Shown here: piece by piece, positions 23,883-36,536 of the stretch
Layout of the letters: each line of letters begins with the position of its first letter
Numbering within the stretch: position 1 is the first letter of the stretch
Translations under genes and position numbers: made by a program
Source of the DNA: Plotosus lineatus
Taxonomy: Eukaryota > Chordata > Actinopteri > Siluriformes > Plotosidae
DNA length: 64,000 nucleotides
Assembly (NCBI GenBank): GCA_024760905.1
Contig: CM045729.1
Span: 43,308,580 to 43,372,579 of the forward strand
Direction: 5' to 3'
The notes under the pieces: generated by a model
Databases searched by the model: none
What the model saw: the letters and a program-made list of their open reading frames with translations, nothing else
Told to the model about the DNA's origin: nothing

Positions 23883-24684
23883 CTCTCCCTCTCTCTCTCT
23901 CTCTCTTTCTCCCTCTCCCGTGCGCACTCTGCCAAATGCGGACTCCGCCCACACGCAGCTCGCAGCCGACGGAGCTTTTGAGACAGGGTGTTGTATTTAA
24001 AGCGGAATTACTGTACCTGTTTGAAAGATCCAAGGTCCTGATTCAATATTAACTTGCTTCCTCGAGAGATCAGAGGTCCGGATTCAATATTAACTTGCTT
24101 CCTTACGAGATCGGAGGTCTTGTGGCGCCACCCACTTCCGTGCACAAAAATGCTTCGTGGCTGAATGCTGAGCTTTTGAGACTGGGTGTTGTATTTAAAG
24201 CAGAATTAAGTACCTGCTTGAAAGATCTGAGGTGCAGATTCAATATTAACTTGCTTCCTTACGAGATTGGAGGTCTTGTGGCGCCGCCCACTTCTGTGCA
24301 CAAAAATGTTTCGTGGCCGAATGCGGAGCTTTTGAGACAGGGCGTAGCTCTTCTGGACCTCCTCAAATAAGGTGCAATGAGTACAGTACTCTCAAAACTC
24401 ATGAACCAAAAGTACATCTCTCCTTTACGCGTGTGACAAACAAGCTAATGGGTACAGTACTTTGGAGACTGAGCTCCCTCCTGGCCAATGGGAGGCCAAT
24501 GGGGTGGGATGTTGGGAGACAGCCAATGAGAGAGCAACTCGTGCATTGTTTGAATTTTTGAATGGCACGTTTGGGGCTTTTCATAAGAGGTTGTTTCGTA
24601 TACAGAGGGCGAAAATTTAGGAAAATGTTTTTTGTAACCTGGATTTTTTGTATTCAGAGGCTTTGGTAAGTAGAGGGCTGACTG
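23505..24684 (-). mobile_element. Tigger-like family T1 element with internal tandem duplication
   Basis: Inverted ends: CCCTCTACTTACGAAA at the left, and at the right the reverse complement CAGTCAGCCCTCTACTTACC next to TA. The outermost bases of the left end are lost. Its right 300 bp (read in reverse) match the left end of 2584-4862. About 23540-23780 matches about 31780-31990 of the 30795-32075 copy in opposite orientation. Inside, GAGCTTTTGAGAC recurs at 23972, 24170 and 24326, giving tandem units of about 198 and 156 bp. CT and CA tracts lie at about 23803-23910. Confidence 0.8.
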
Positions 24685-24749
24685 TATCTTCAAGAACATG
24701 ACCAGTAACTATGTACAGTTTGTATTTCATTGCAGTAAAAATTTAACTA

Positions 24750-25075
24750 CAGTGGTGTTTCACCAAACGAAAAATTGAGGTTATGAAAAGCATTTTCCTA
24801 AACTTTTTTGTCTCAGGATACGAAACAAGTTCACGTTACGAAAGCACCATCTTAAAAATTCAAACGCGCCATTCAAACATTAAAACTTGCCATTCAAACA
24901 ATACACGAGCTACTCTCCCATCAATGACGTTCAAACATCCCACCCCGCTGGCCTCCCATTGGCTAACAACTGAGCTGTCGTTTATGTCGCCTTCTCTCAA
25001 GCACCATCTTGGACAGGTTCACCTGATGCCATCTGAAATTGCTAGAATTCAACGCCAGACCTTTCAGTAGAGTAG
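24750..25075 (+). mobile_element. Tigger-like family T1, left-end fragment
   Basis: It starts CAGTGGTGTTTCACCAAACG after TA (24748-24749). It shares ATACGAAACAAGTTCACGTT, CGAAAGCACCATCT and CATCCCACCCCGCTGGCCTC with the left arm of 2584-4862. No right end was found. It lies 65 bp from the previous member of the family, head to head. Confidence 0.75.
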
Positions 25076-25079
25076 GTTT

Positions 25080-28000
25080 TCAAAAACATTGTTTTTTAAA
25101 TCACCTATTTAATTATTCCTCCTTTATTTTAGCATTAGCTGTTTCGAAAAGATATTTTGGTATATAAATCAGTCATTGGGCTCTTTCAGTTTATTATTTA
25201 TGTAATGTTACAGTGCCATACAATCCAGATTTTGTTTCACTGCCAGTCATACATTTCCTTTTCCTAAGCTTCAACAGTCTCATCTTCACTACTCAATGTA
25301 GGAGGAAACTCCCACTGCAGAGGACTAACAAGAGTCAAGTTGAAAAATTGGAGGTTAATTGTGGAAGTGTGTTCCCTCTTGAACAAGCTGTTCTCAGTGA
25401 TTCATGGCCCACAAAATAATCCTTTAGTAAAACATAGGTTTTACTTTTCTCTTAAGCTAATGGCTCAAATTGTATATTTTGCAGCGATGGAGCCAGGTAT
25501 TATACTGTGTTGTAGAGTCTGCATGCCATCATTGCTCCGGATTAATGTACATGTATACTTTCTTGTGCATTCTGGCTTTTCACACAGCAAAGTTTTTATT
25601 AAAGGAAATGTATGTAATTAACAGGACAACTTCAGGTTTGAAAAGTTAGAGGCTAGACCCATTTTCTGAATTTTTTTCATTTTTCACACAGCAGTGGAGC
25701 TCCAAAGTATGATTCCTTCAGGAAGCTGCTTCCCCACCTAACCCTGAAACACTTAATTTAAGTACATCTGTTGGCCTCCTCATAACATAATCTATTGTCT
25801 TTCCATTCTTTGATTGGTTGCATTTCTGAAGTTGGTCCTTTTGGTGTCTTGGGTTAGGGTTAGGCTGTGCTTGTGTGAGTGTAATGGGGAATGCCAGCTA
25901 ATCAGAAGGCCCAATATAAAAAGAAATTGGGAAACCTTGTGTTTTTATGGTGTTTTTATGGCCAGCTCAAACAGCCCAGAGAGAAATCTTAAACATGTGA
26001 TAATCTTACTTTTTGACATTAACACAGTTATTCAACACTTATAGTTCAAAAAATTGAAAAAGCATAATATCACCCCTTAAAATGTCTGAAGATTAAATAT
26101 TCTCAAGCCATCAGTTTTCACTTTGACAGAGTAGTTAATGGCACCATGTCCACAAAGAATATAAATTTGAAATTAGACTACATTAAACTTGTGGGCTCAC
26201 TCGACATTTCTGCATTTCCTTCGATGAGGCTTGCAATGAGCTTGGCAAATAGAAAGCTATTCAGTCCTTGAATTCCTTGTTAGTTTCACTTTTGAGTTGA
26301 GTTTGTATAATACGTAGGCCTTTAACTATAGTAACAGGTCTGCTTTCAAGACACTGGATGAACAGAGGGTTCACAGGACAAGGAGCCTGGCTGCTGGAAG
26401 TTATGAAAGAATTACTCATGTGTGAACTGTATTAACTCCACAAAACAGTGAGGCTGAATGGAGTAGAGGCTAGAGGATAAAGAGAAAAAAATGTTCCGCA
26501 GTCAAATATGGCAACAGATGCATTATGCTTCTGCAGGAGAGAGGAAACAAGGAGCATGTGAAGAAAGATAGAAGGTGAAAAACGAAAAATGGACACAGAA
26601 GACGAGAGGAAAAGAGTGGGAGTGATGTTAAAAATAGAGCAAAAAAGCATCGCTACAGCATCTGTGAATACGTTTCAGCTTCTATGTTGATCATTCACAT
26701 TTTGAGGGTGGAACAGGCGTATAATATGGACCTTTAAATATGGATAAAGCCATAACCTCACTCTCCCATCTCTCTTTCTTTCTTTGGTTTCTTTCCCTTT
26801 CTCTTTCTGAAGCCAACCAGTGTCCTTGTTCCACATCTGCAAGCTGTTAAACTCACACTTTATGCAGATGGGGTCACTAACAGAACGTGCGATAGAGAGA
26901 TGAGGTCATCAAAGGAAATTAGAAATCATTTGAAGTTTAACGGAAGCTGTCATCATAAAACATCACCAGTGCTATTGACGGGATATTTCTTTGCGACTTT
27001 GAAGGGATCAAACATGTTTTTCACGCATACACTCCGTACTCTCAACTGGCATTGATGCTGTGGCATCAAGAACACTAACCTGCGGAACATCTATGGTCTA
27101 CTCGTCTTGGCTCATTAGTTGAGTTCATGATTAATAAGTATTAATGGAGGGCTTTTTTGGCATGTGTTCATCAAAAACCTGGCAGGCAAGTTGTCTTAGT
27201 ATCTGAACCAGGGAAATTCAGCCATATGTTTCATTTGATGACCCGCGCAACAAGTAACTCAGGATCCAAAACTCATGGTTGAATTCCCCAAACTGGACAA
27301 CAGATCAGATAAACAGAGTAAGAGCTGTAATCAGAATTTCAGGAAGCAAGTGTTTTATCACAGCCTTTACAAAGGCTTTAGTGTAATAGAGTTGGAATGC
27401 GGGCCAATGATTCGTGATGAGGCTGATAGAACAAGAGAGGGAGTGTGTAGATGTGTGGGTACGCACATGCTCTAGAGTGTGTTAAATGCTCTGATGGGAG
27501 TACATCTGCTCCAGCTAGCCTGAGCTCTAAATTAACCTGTCATACTTGTACAGTCTCAAGCCCACGTATTCTGATCACTCGTGATGAAATCAGATTTTGG
27601 AGCTCTCTCAATGCTACTTGCTAATGTTACATGCAGGGATTGTTTTTCCTGTGTGACTGGTCATTATACCAAGCATTTACCTGTCGACTCCTGCATGAGG
27701 AATATTCTGTTTTATTGGAAGTTAAGGCGGTAAAGATGAGAGGTCTGTGGTATAATGAGAATTGTGTTTCCTTCACAAAGACGTTTGTCTCAGGAGAGAT
27801 GGCTGGTAATAAACCTTGCCACCTCTGACCTGTTTTTAGCTCTTCAATGACTAATCGAAAGCCATTGCAGATTAAATGCCTTATGAATGATGCATGAGCT
27901 CTGACAATAGTCAACTCTGAACTCATGACTAATTGGTGAATGTGCACTAACAGATGTTTCTCTCCAACTTGTGGTCCCTAGTAATTATTTGATAAACAGC

Positions 28001-29419
28001 AACCTAATAGGCTAATTGTTACCATTCAGTGATGAAGTTATCCATGTGTTTACTCAGCAGTTATTGTAAACATGCATGTTATTAACTCCAAGTCCCAGCT
28101 CCACATTCTACTTTGTGGAAATGCACACCAAGGTCACAAATAATTTCATGCAAGGTCACGGTGTGAATTAAACATAATATACAGTAATCAGAACAGACCT
28201 TGGACTGTTTCGAATAAAACAATAAGATGCGGTACCATCAAACGTATAACCATCACATGTTTATATCATACATTTTCTGAAATATGAAAGATGTTCCTTG
28301 GAGCTTTGGATTTGTACAATATCTTCTTCCCATTTTGTTTTTTGCCTGCATTTACGAAATTACTGCCATGGGTTTTTTGATTGCTTTTGACAAGGGTAGA
28401 GATTTAGTGCCGTGATAGCAAAAGTGATTCTTATCCCTGAAAGTGTATGGGTCCTCTCACTCAGCTTGATGAGATAGAGGAACTGAAATGAGCCTCTGTT
28501 TTACGGGGACTGCCTTGTACCCTGTCCCTGCCAAGCTGCTTGCAGAGTGCAGACAAGACTCATTAAAATTTATAGCAACACACGTTGGTTGTCTTTCAAG
28601 CTGACGAACAGACTGGCCCCAATGACTTGTGCCAGAGCAGGTGAGGGTTACGGTCTCAGCTGGGTCTGAGGTGGGATGAGATGAGTAGGTTGGGGTTAGT
28701 GGGTCAAGGCTATAGTGAGGTGCAATGAGAGATTTCAGAGAGAATGTGATGTGACTGGAAGTGAGCTACAGGGAATCTGCACAGCAGGGCATCGTGAGTA
28801 GATGACCACCTGGCTTTAAAAACATAGAAATGACTGATTACCTTACCACATGGAGCTGTGCATACGGGCGCAAACCATGCCTGCTTGAGTGAAAGCAGAA
28901 CCCTCTCCAAATGTTACACTGGTTACAACACATTCTTTCGAGCACAGGTGCCAAACTCAAAAATGGGGTTGGGCACTCTTCTGTTGGAGTTTGCCATACT
29001 TCCAGTCTGCTTAATGCCAGTAGCTCAACACTGAGCTCTATTGTCTGGCATTGGTGCTCTGTCGGCCAGTCACAGTTGTTGGGCTCCACTTCAGCTTCAC
29101 ATTTAACTCTGGCTTTCCTCATCTACAGTTGTGAGGTTCTGAGGTTCTCATGGCAGCTGTCCACAATCCAAGCACAAACATCTCTCCTTTAGTTCTTTTA
29201 TACTTATAGATTATTGTTTAATTAGGAGAACCATGGCTGTGTTTATGTAAGACTGAATCTTAGTGTGATTGCAATTCTCACATGGCATATGGAAGGCGTG
29301 TTCCTAATCGCTGCTTAAAAGTCACTGGGAAAAAAAAAACCACCCAGGAAAGGCATGTTTCTATTTCTATTCAAATCTCAAATCTTCAGCATCTTTTTTT
29401 TTCATGCAGCTACAGCCTA
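25080..29419. other. about 4.3 kb of apparently single-copy hdac4 intron
   Basis: No transposon family, no coding exon and no simple repeat of note. Because the rest of the window is dense in repeats, this is the best place for conserved non-coding elements, but I cannot show conservation from one sequence. Confidence 0.45.
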
Positions 29420-29458
29420 TATATATGTATGCACTTATCCACAGCAACTTACAATTAT

Positions 29459-29530
<72 letters not shown>

Positions 29531-29655
29531 AAACTGAATTGAGGGTTAAGGGCCTTGCTCAAGGGCCCAACAGTGCTCACAGTGGGGATTGAACTGCTGA
29601 CCTTTGGATCAGTACCCCATTGCCTTAACCACTATACCTTCACTGCTCCAGTATA
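29420..29655 (-). mobile_element. SINE, reverse strand, with (TA)n-(CA)n in its body
   Basis: The reverse complement has the tRNA-like head GGTATAGTGGTTAAGGC and GGTCAGCAGTTCAATCCCC, then GGGCCCTTGAGCAAGGCCCT TAACCCTCAATT, then (TG)n(TA)n at about 29461-29530, then TAAGTTGCTGTGGATAAGTG, a form of the common fish SINE tail. The microsatellite interrupts body and tail. Confidence 0.75.
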
Positions 29656-30519
29656 GGATAGACATGCCTTCTTTTTTTTTTGATTTTCAACTGAGAAGGT
29701 TTACTTAGGCCTTTCCAGCTTTCAAGGCATGAAAGTGAATTGTTCCACCTCAGCGATGGATTGTTGTCTCCTTGCCATTTGCTTTGGGTTAGGGCCACAC
29801 TCGTGCCCTAATTTGACAGGGAACAAAGCAGAGTATTGTGGATTATTGTGTGTCCTCAGACAGGTTTGTTTTAAATAAAGTCTTGTGCGCATCTGTAAGA
29901 CGTAACTAGGATGTAAACATAACACTCTCTTAGTCATTACACTTTAGTGCCAGAAACCCAGAAGCACCACTGCAGATCACCCTCCAGAACCCTGCCAATC
30001 AGACACCTGTTCTGCACATAACTTTACCAGACACTAGTGCAGACGTTTATCCCTGTAAATCACAATTGCTGTCTCTGGGTGGACAACAGTATGTCACTGG
30101 CATTTTTGCTGAGAAGTATGCAGAAGTCAAAGTGCTGATAATTGGTTATCTGTGTAAGAATGAGCGTCACTGGTCTGTTAGTGTTGAAGCTCAATCATTA
30201 GTATGTAACCTTAAAAGTGTCCATTCACGAGAGAATAGCATACATATTTAATCTTCCATCATCATTTCATTTTAGCTAAATACAAGGTCTCTTGGTGAAA
30301 CCACCTCAGCTCACAGGCTTAGTATTTCTTATTCACTGGTCTTGTTTTGCATTTTATCTTGGCATTATGCCTGTTTGCAGGCCACATGACTGAAGAAACA
30401 ATTATATACAACACAGGTGTAAGAAAATGGTTTCAGAAAGACATTGCTGCTGATTTCATTTTGTTTTCAGGAGATAACACTGTATTTCAGGTTTATTTAT
30501 TGTACCTATTCGGTGGTGT
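29656..30519. other. intron, no recognisable feature
   Basis: Nothing supported. Confidence 0.4.
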
Positions 30520-30520
30520 T

Positions 30521-30779
30521 AGGCCTGAACAGCTCACCAGACCATAAGAAGGCCAACACACACAAGTATTCCCATCCCCACTCATAGCTAAGGGTAAATT
30601 GGAACAGTCAATTCATCTAATTGTGCATATCTTGGTTTATGGGAGTAAACCAGAGTACCCGGTGGAAACTTACACGAGCACTGGAAGAAATCTTCAGACA
30701 CAAATGCTTAGCCTAAGACTTGAACCCAGGACCTTTTTGCTGTGAGGAGCTGTGCTAACCACTATGCCACCATGTCTCC
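30521..30779 (-). mobile_element. SINE family B, reverse strand
   Basis: Read on +: CTGAACAGCTCACCAGACC, GAGTAAACCAGAGTACCCGG, GAACCCAGGACCTTTTTGCT GTGAGG and CTAACCACTATGCCACCATG. This is the reverse of body and head of family B. Confidence 0.8.
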
Positions 30780-30794
30780 AAGACAAATTTAGTA

Positions 30795-31742
30795 TAGTCC
30801 GCCCCCAACTTACGAAGACCCGTGTGTACGAAATCCCCGGGTTACGAAAACCGTTTTCCTGAGTTTCCGTCCCCAAGATACGAAACAACCCCCGCTTATG
30901 AAAAGAAATTCAAAATTCAAATGCGCCAATTAAAATTTCACAGATGCGCGAGTTGCTCTCTCATTGGCTGTCTCTCAACATCCTGCCCCACTGGCCTCCC
31001 AGATGGAGACAGAAGGAAGCTTCACTCTTTAGTTTTTAGTTTAGTTTTTTTAATTGTTTTAATTCAGTAAATGTTTAATAAATGTGGGTGCATTTGAGCT
31101 CATCTGGAATTCCGATCCCTCAAGGAATCAAATTAAAGTTGAGTTTGTCAAGCAGGGAATGCGCTTTAAATTCACGTCTTGTGGGCGTGGCCCGCAGCGG
31201 GCGCAAGAGAGACAGAGAGAGAAAGACAGAGAGAAGGAATAATGCTTTAGTTTTTAGTTTAGTTTTTTAAGCTATTTTAATTCAGTAAATGGTCAAGCAA
31301 GGAATGCGCTTTGAATTCACGTCTTGTGGGCGTGGCCCGCAACACGCGCGTGCACGAGAGACAGAGAGAGAGAGAGAGATAGAAGGAATAACGCTTTAGT
31401 TTTTAGTTTCGTTTTTTAAGTTGTTTTAATTCAGTAAATGGTCAAGCAGGGAATGCGCTTTGAATTCACGTCTTGTGGGCGTGGCCCGCAGCGCACGCAT
31501 AATGCTTTAGTTTTTAGTTTTTTAAGTTGTTTTAATTCAGTAAATGTTTAATAAAGGTAGGCGCATTTGAGTTCATCTGGAATTCCGATCCCTCAAGGAA
31601 TCAAGGAAGCAAATTAAAGTTGAGTTTGTGAAGCAGGGAATGCGCTTTGAATTCTTGTGGGCGTGGCCCGCAGCACGCGAGAGAGAAATAGAGAGAGAGA
31701 GAGAGAGAGAGAGAGATACAGAGAGGTGTGTGTGTGTGTGTG

Positions 31743-31775
<33 letters not shown>

Positions 31776-32075
31776 TAATAAAAAATGTTTAATAATGGTT
31801 TAATAATTATAAATGTTAATAAAATGGTTTAATATGTTAATAAAATGTTTAAATGGTTTAATAAATAATTTTCTTTTACTTTTAACACATATTTCATACA
31901 AAATTGGTGTACTTTTATCATTTTTAAAGGGTTTATGGGGTTTATCCAGTCCTAAGACTGGAGCCTTGGAACGAATTAGGCGTTTAATATGTAAAATGCG
32001 ACCCCGACTTACGAAATCCCCGCAATACGAAAAGGGCTCTGGAACGGATTCATTTCGTAAATTGGGGGCCGACTG
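30795..32075 (+). mobile_element. Tigger-like family T1 element with a large internal minisatellite
   Basis: The left end TAGTCCGCCCCCAACTTACG and the reverse-complemented right end CAGTCGGCCCCCAATTTACG are inverted repeats. TA precedes the left end, and the right flank is TG, a point change. The interior holds four or more tandem units (about 31080-31710) built on AATGCGCTTTGAATTCACG, TTGTGGGCGTGGCCCGCA, GA-rich runs and GCTTTAGTTTTTAGTTT, with period roughly 100-160 bp, followed by (GA)n and (GT)n. Confidence 0.85.
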
Positions 32076-32616
32076 TGTCAACAATAGACTTGGGCGATGC
32101 CATACACCTGAAAATGTATCTTGCTTAACCACACATGTACAAGTATAAGCACTCTTCTGCTGGTTGTATATTTAAATACTCAGGATGGGAAACAGTGGCA
32201 ATAAGTAAGATTAGTTATTTTGTGAGATTACATTCACTACTGCCAGTGAAGGATAATGTATTTTATTTTTCTCCGGAAAATATGGGAAGTTCATCATTTC
32301 CCAAAAGTAAGTTTTAGCAGCTTAAAGATTCAAGAGTCGTATCCAAGCCAGGCAAAACAAAGCAAATTGATGTTTTTTGAAAATTGAAAATGTATTGCTC
32401 GGGCTTACAAACAGATTTCCTCCCTCAGGTTTAGCATGGGAAGCAGTTTGAATGGGGAAAATAGTTTTGCTTGAGATGCATAAAGCCACTACTTGTCAAA
32501 ATGTGGTCAAATTCAGCTTTGCAGCAAACCCTGCCAAGCTGTCACCAGCACTGTAGCTAACACCTGAAAATGCTCAGATGTGTACACTGGTCTGATTTCT
32601 GAACTCTTTTCCACAG

Positions 32617-32701
32617 TTGGAACCACTTCCTGAGAAGGTTCTTCAACAAAGGCCCAATCTCAACTCTGTACGCTCCATGGAGAAGGTTGTTGAAGCTCAT
32701 A
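32617..32701 (+). CDS. hdac4: hdac4 coding exon (C-terminal helix region)
   Basis: Seen: an 85-bp exon with acceptor CTTTTCCACAG ending 32616 and donor GTAAGT from 32702. It enters in phase 0 after GNE and ends with the first base of a Ser codon. The peptide [20 protein letters not shown] followed by MEKVVEAHS is diagnostic of HDAC4, where the family has [10 protein letters not shown] and RSMEKV; HDAC5 and HDAC9 differ clearly here. The exon lies 9.6 kb beyond the previous one. Three Tigger-like repeats and several SINEs sit between them. It closes the deacetylase fold and leads into the export-signal tail. Confidence 0.96.
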
Positions 32702-32814
32702 GTAAGTGAAAGTATTAAACGAAGGCTTAATAAAAAAAAAACAGATATTACAATATTTTCATTTCTGGGCATCGTGTGTGTGTATGTATGTGTATATATA
32801 TATATATATAAATA

Positions 32815-33754
<940 letters not shown>

Positions 33755-33813
33755 TATTGTATAGTATTTGCTTATGATTGTAAACATTGTGTTTTGATCC
33801 ATGTGTCTTGAAG

Positions 33814-33955
33814 GTAAATACTGGCGTTGTCTTCAGCGCAGTGTTTCAACACTCGGCTATTCTTTGATAGAGGCTCAGAAGTGTGAAACCGAGGAGGCTG
33901 AAACTGTAACCGCCATGGCGTCATTATCTGTAGCGAACAAGAACATGGGGAAGAG
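33814..33955 (+). CDS. hdac4: hdac4 coding exon (C-terminal tail with nuclear export signal)
   Basis: Seen: a 142-bp exon with acceptor GTCTTGAAG ending 33813 and donor GTAGGT from 33956. Its first two bases complete the Ser codon. The peptide reads [20 protein letters not shown], then [19 protein letters not shown], and ends in the first two bases of an Arg codon. The hydrophobic spacing in [11 protein letters not shown] belongs to the C-terminal leucine-rich nuclear export signal described for HDAC4 (CRM1-dependent). The acceptor polypyrimidine tract is weak (ATCCATGTGTCTTGAAG). The intron just upstream is a Tigger derivative plus a 150-bp TA tract ending only about 60 bp before the exon, so repeat-length change could affect splicing; that last point is inference. 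Confidence 0.95.
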
Positions 33956-34036
33956 GTAGGTGTTGTTGTTAAACCACAGTGTAAGGTGTAAGTGATGCAA
34001 GCAGTGACAAATGACATGTTTGTGCATGTGTCACAG

Positions 34037-34076
34037 GTCTGAAGAGGAGCCGATGGAAGAAGAACCACCACTGTAG
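34037..34076 (+). CDS. hdac4: hdac4 terminal coding exon with stop codon
   Basis: Seen: after an 81-bp intron, acceptor TGTGTCACAG ends at 34036. The exon completes the Arg codon and encodes SEEEPMEEEPPL followed by TAG at 34074-34076. EEPMEEEPPL is the exact C-terminal signature of HDAC4; HDAC5 ends in EQEPAL and HDAC9 in EEEPAL. The acidic tail is part of the C-terminal export segment. The five exons sum to 520 nt, which gives 172 residues plus the stop and a split first codon, with no frame break. This argues for a functional gene rather than a retrocopy. Confidence 0.97.
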
Positions 34077-35666
34077 ATGACAGGTGACCAGTTTGACTTG
34101 GGTGACCTTATTGGCTCGCAGCCTCGCACTGGTGTGTGACCTCACTCTGCTCTCTCCATATGTTTCATTTTGGCCACTCCAGGCTCCATGGCACCGCCGC
34201 CTCCGAGTGCCTTTACAGCACAGAAAGCAAAACAGACCGAAGACATCTTCAAAAAAAAAAAACTCCAAACACACCAGTGTGGAAAACCACAGTTTTGTCT
34301 GTCTCTGTCTAGAGCCGGGTGTGTCCAGGCCTCCCTTCTGCTCTGTTCATGCAGACGCCTGCTTTTAAACAGGATGTGGACTTGCATCTCACTGCTAGAA
34401 GCGAGAGATGGTGCTTTCAAAAACAAACGTTCCTTTTCATGGCCACTAACGTCCGCATGGTTTCAACTGTGGACATTGTCATGGCTGTGTCCTCGTCTAG
34501 TTTTATTTCTTGTCTCTTTGGTTGTTCTGTTCGGTTTGTCCTTTCTTGAGGAGGGAAAAGTGACTGGTGCTGTTTCATTCCAAATTGGGAAATTTATTTG
34601 AAAGTTTCTTCTGGATGCTTTGTGAGATGGTTAACAGGAGAGGCCGGAGACATGGGCAGGGTGGGAGAGAGGTAGAAAATTTGGATGATGTGTGGAAGAA
34701 GGCTGACAAAGCAGCTTGTCCGAAACCGCCCTAACACACACACACAAGAGAGACACTGAGAGCTTGTGCCTTTTTACAGAACTGGTGGATTTAATGATGA
34801 TTTCAGAAGAACATTGCCTTAAACTCGTTTCATAAGGGGAAGGCCATCGGGTCCTTCTGCCCCCCCTCCTCCATTTTTTTTCCAGGAGTGGAATGGCTGG
34901 AGGCCCGAAGGACAGAGAGCCCTTTGCATGTTTACCAGGAATGTCCTGCAGACTTGTGCGTGTCTCACACACATTATCATCATTTTATTGGCAATTTATT
35001 TTCCTCTGCATTTTTTTAATACTTACTTTTGGACTTGGTTTAAATAACTAAGAAGGTAGTTGCCAGCCACATCCAGGCAAACATTGTTGGCAAAAGTTTT
35101 CAATTGAATTCTTTCGTGCTTTTGGGAGCAAGTGCAGCCCGATGTAGCTACTTGTTCAAACTCTATGACCAAATCTATACATCCATCTCCGTTAACTCGC
35201 ATGCACTGTTAGCGAACACCATTCCCAGTAGACCAGTAGAGAAACACAAACTAAATGCATGCGATCTAACTAGCAGTTCAGTGCCACTACCTGCAGGCGT
35301 ATATGATAGGACTGTTATCTTGTTTATCATCTTCTACAGTTTTGTGGTTCATAAAAAAAGCTGAATGATGGAACTATTTATATTTTTCATGTATTTCTCA
35401 CAGCAGACATTAGACTTTTTTATAAGGTATGAATGTCACAGTGTTCATCTTCGATTCAACAAATAGTGCTAGCTAATCACCGATAATAACCTTCTGTCCA
35501 GATGCCCAGTTTTCATTGGCATCTTATAACTATGAGCATAAGGGCTGGAAAACAACTTTCAAATATACCATTGAGCCTTCAGATGACCCAGCAGGTAGAT
35601 ACGGTGCTGGTGCCCAGCGTGATGTTTCCTGCAATCCTGGGAACACTGCAGTGGACATCTTTAGAG

Positions 35667-35667
<1 letters not shown>

Positions 35668-35761
<94 letters not shown>

Positions 35762-35967
35762 ATGTTACACAATCCAGGAAATAATTGGACCACCAGCCTT
35801 TACCCTGATAATGATGCTAAAACCACGGAGCAGATGTGACACTCCTCGCATGAGTCTCTGAGCTGAGTGCATACTGTAGGTATGGAACCACCTGCATGGC
35901 AGTATATGTATGCATTTTAATGATCCATTTAACTGTGTGTGTGTGTGTGTGTGTGGGTGTGTGTGTG

Positions 35968-36025
<58 letters not shown>
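35668..36025 (+). repeat. (GT)n and (GT)n-(AT)n tracts within the probable 3' UTR
   Basis: (GT)n at about 35670-35760 and (GT)n then (AT)n at about 35934-36020. On the hdac4 sense strand these would be (UG)n and (UA)n in the mRNA if the 3' UTR extends this far. Confidence 0.9.
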
Positions 36026-36026
<1 letters not shown>

Positions 36027-36483
36027 GCACAAGCATGCTCACTGATGACTTCATTGACTTTGACACTGATTGAACACGTCACACTGTGGACTGATGTAGA
36101 TGAGCTAATTTGTTTGAAAACCCCAACTCATGTTCAGCCTCTTGGCAACTACCTTTGTCATGCAATGAACTTAGTTATTTTTGTTTTGTTTTGTTGTTAT
36201 ATTCTCATACATAAGATGGGAGAAGGGCATATTAACGAAGGAGACACGACTCACAGTCATTTGTTCTTAGAGTCTTTGGTATACGCATGACTACTCCATT
36301 CTGCCAGTTTTATGTTTTGTTTTGTTTTTTTTTCTTCCTCCAGTTCTTGTTTTGTCATCTCAAATCTTTTTATACGTTTTATTTTGAAGTTTTTGGATTA
36401 TTGTTTCTCTGTTATACTCTGTACAGTTGACAATGTTCTTTTTACATGCTTATAGATCATAGTTCTTCTCTTAGAGAGCAGCC

Positions 36484-36486
<3 letters not shown>

Positions 36487-36531
<45 letters not shown>
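36487..36531. repeat. (CA)n microsatellite
   Basis: About 22 CA units within the probable 3' UTR. Confidence 0.95.

Positions 36532-36536
<5 letters not shown>

Noticed and set aside
25848..25866. Telomere-like GGGTTAGGGTTAGG
   Set aside because: Only about two units, in ordinary intron sequence; too short for an interstitial telomeric array.
31080..31710. Regular repeats considered as a CRISPR-like array
   Set aside because: Units of 100-160 bp differ in length, have no unique spacers and lie within a eukaryotic transposon. They form a minisatellite.
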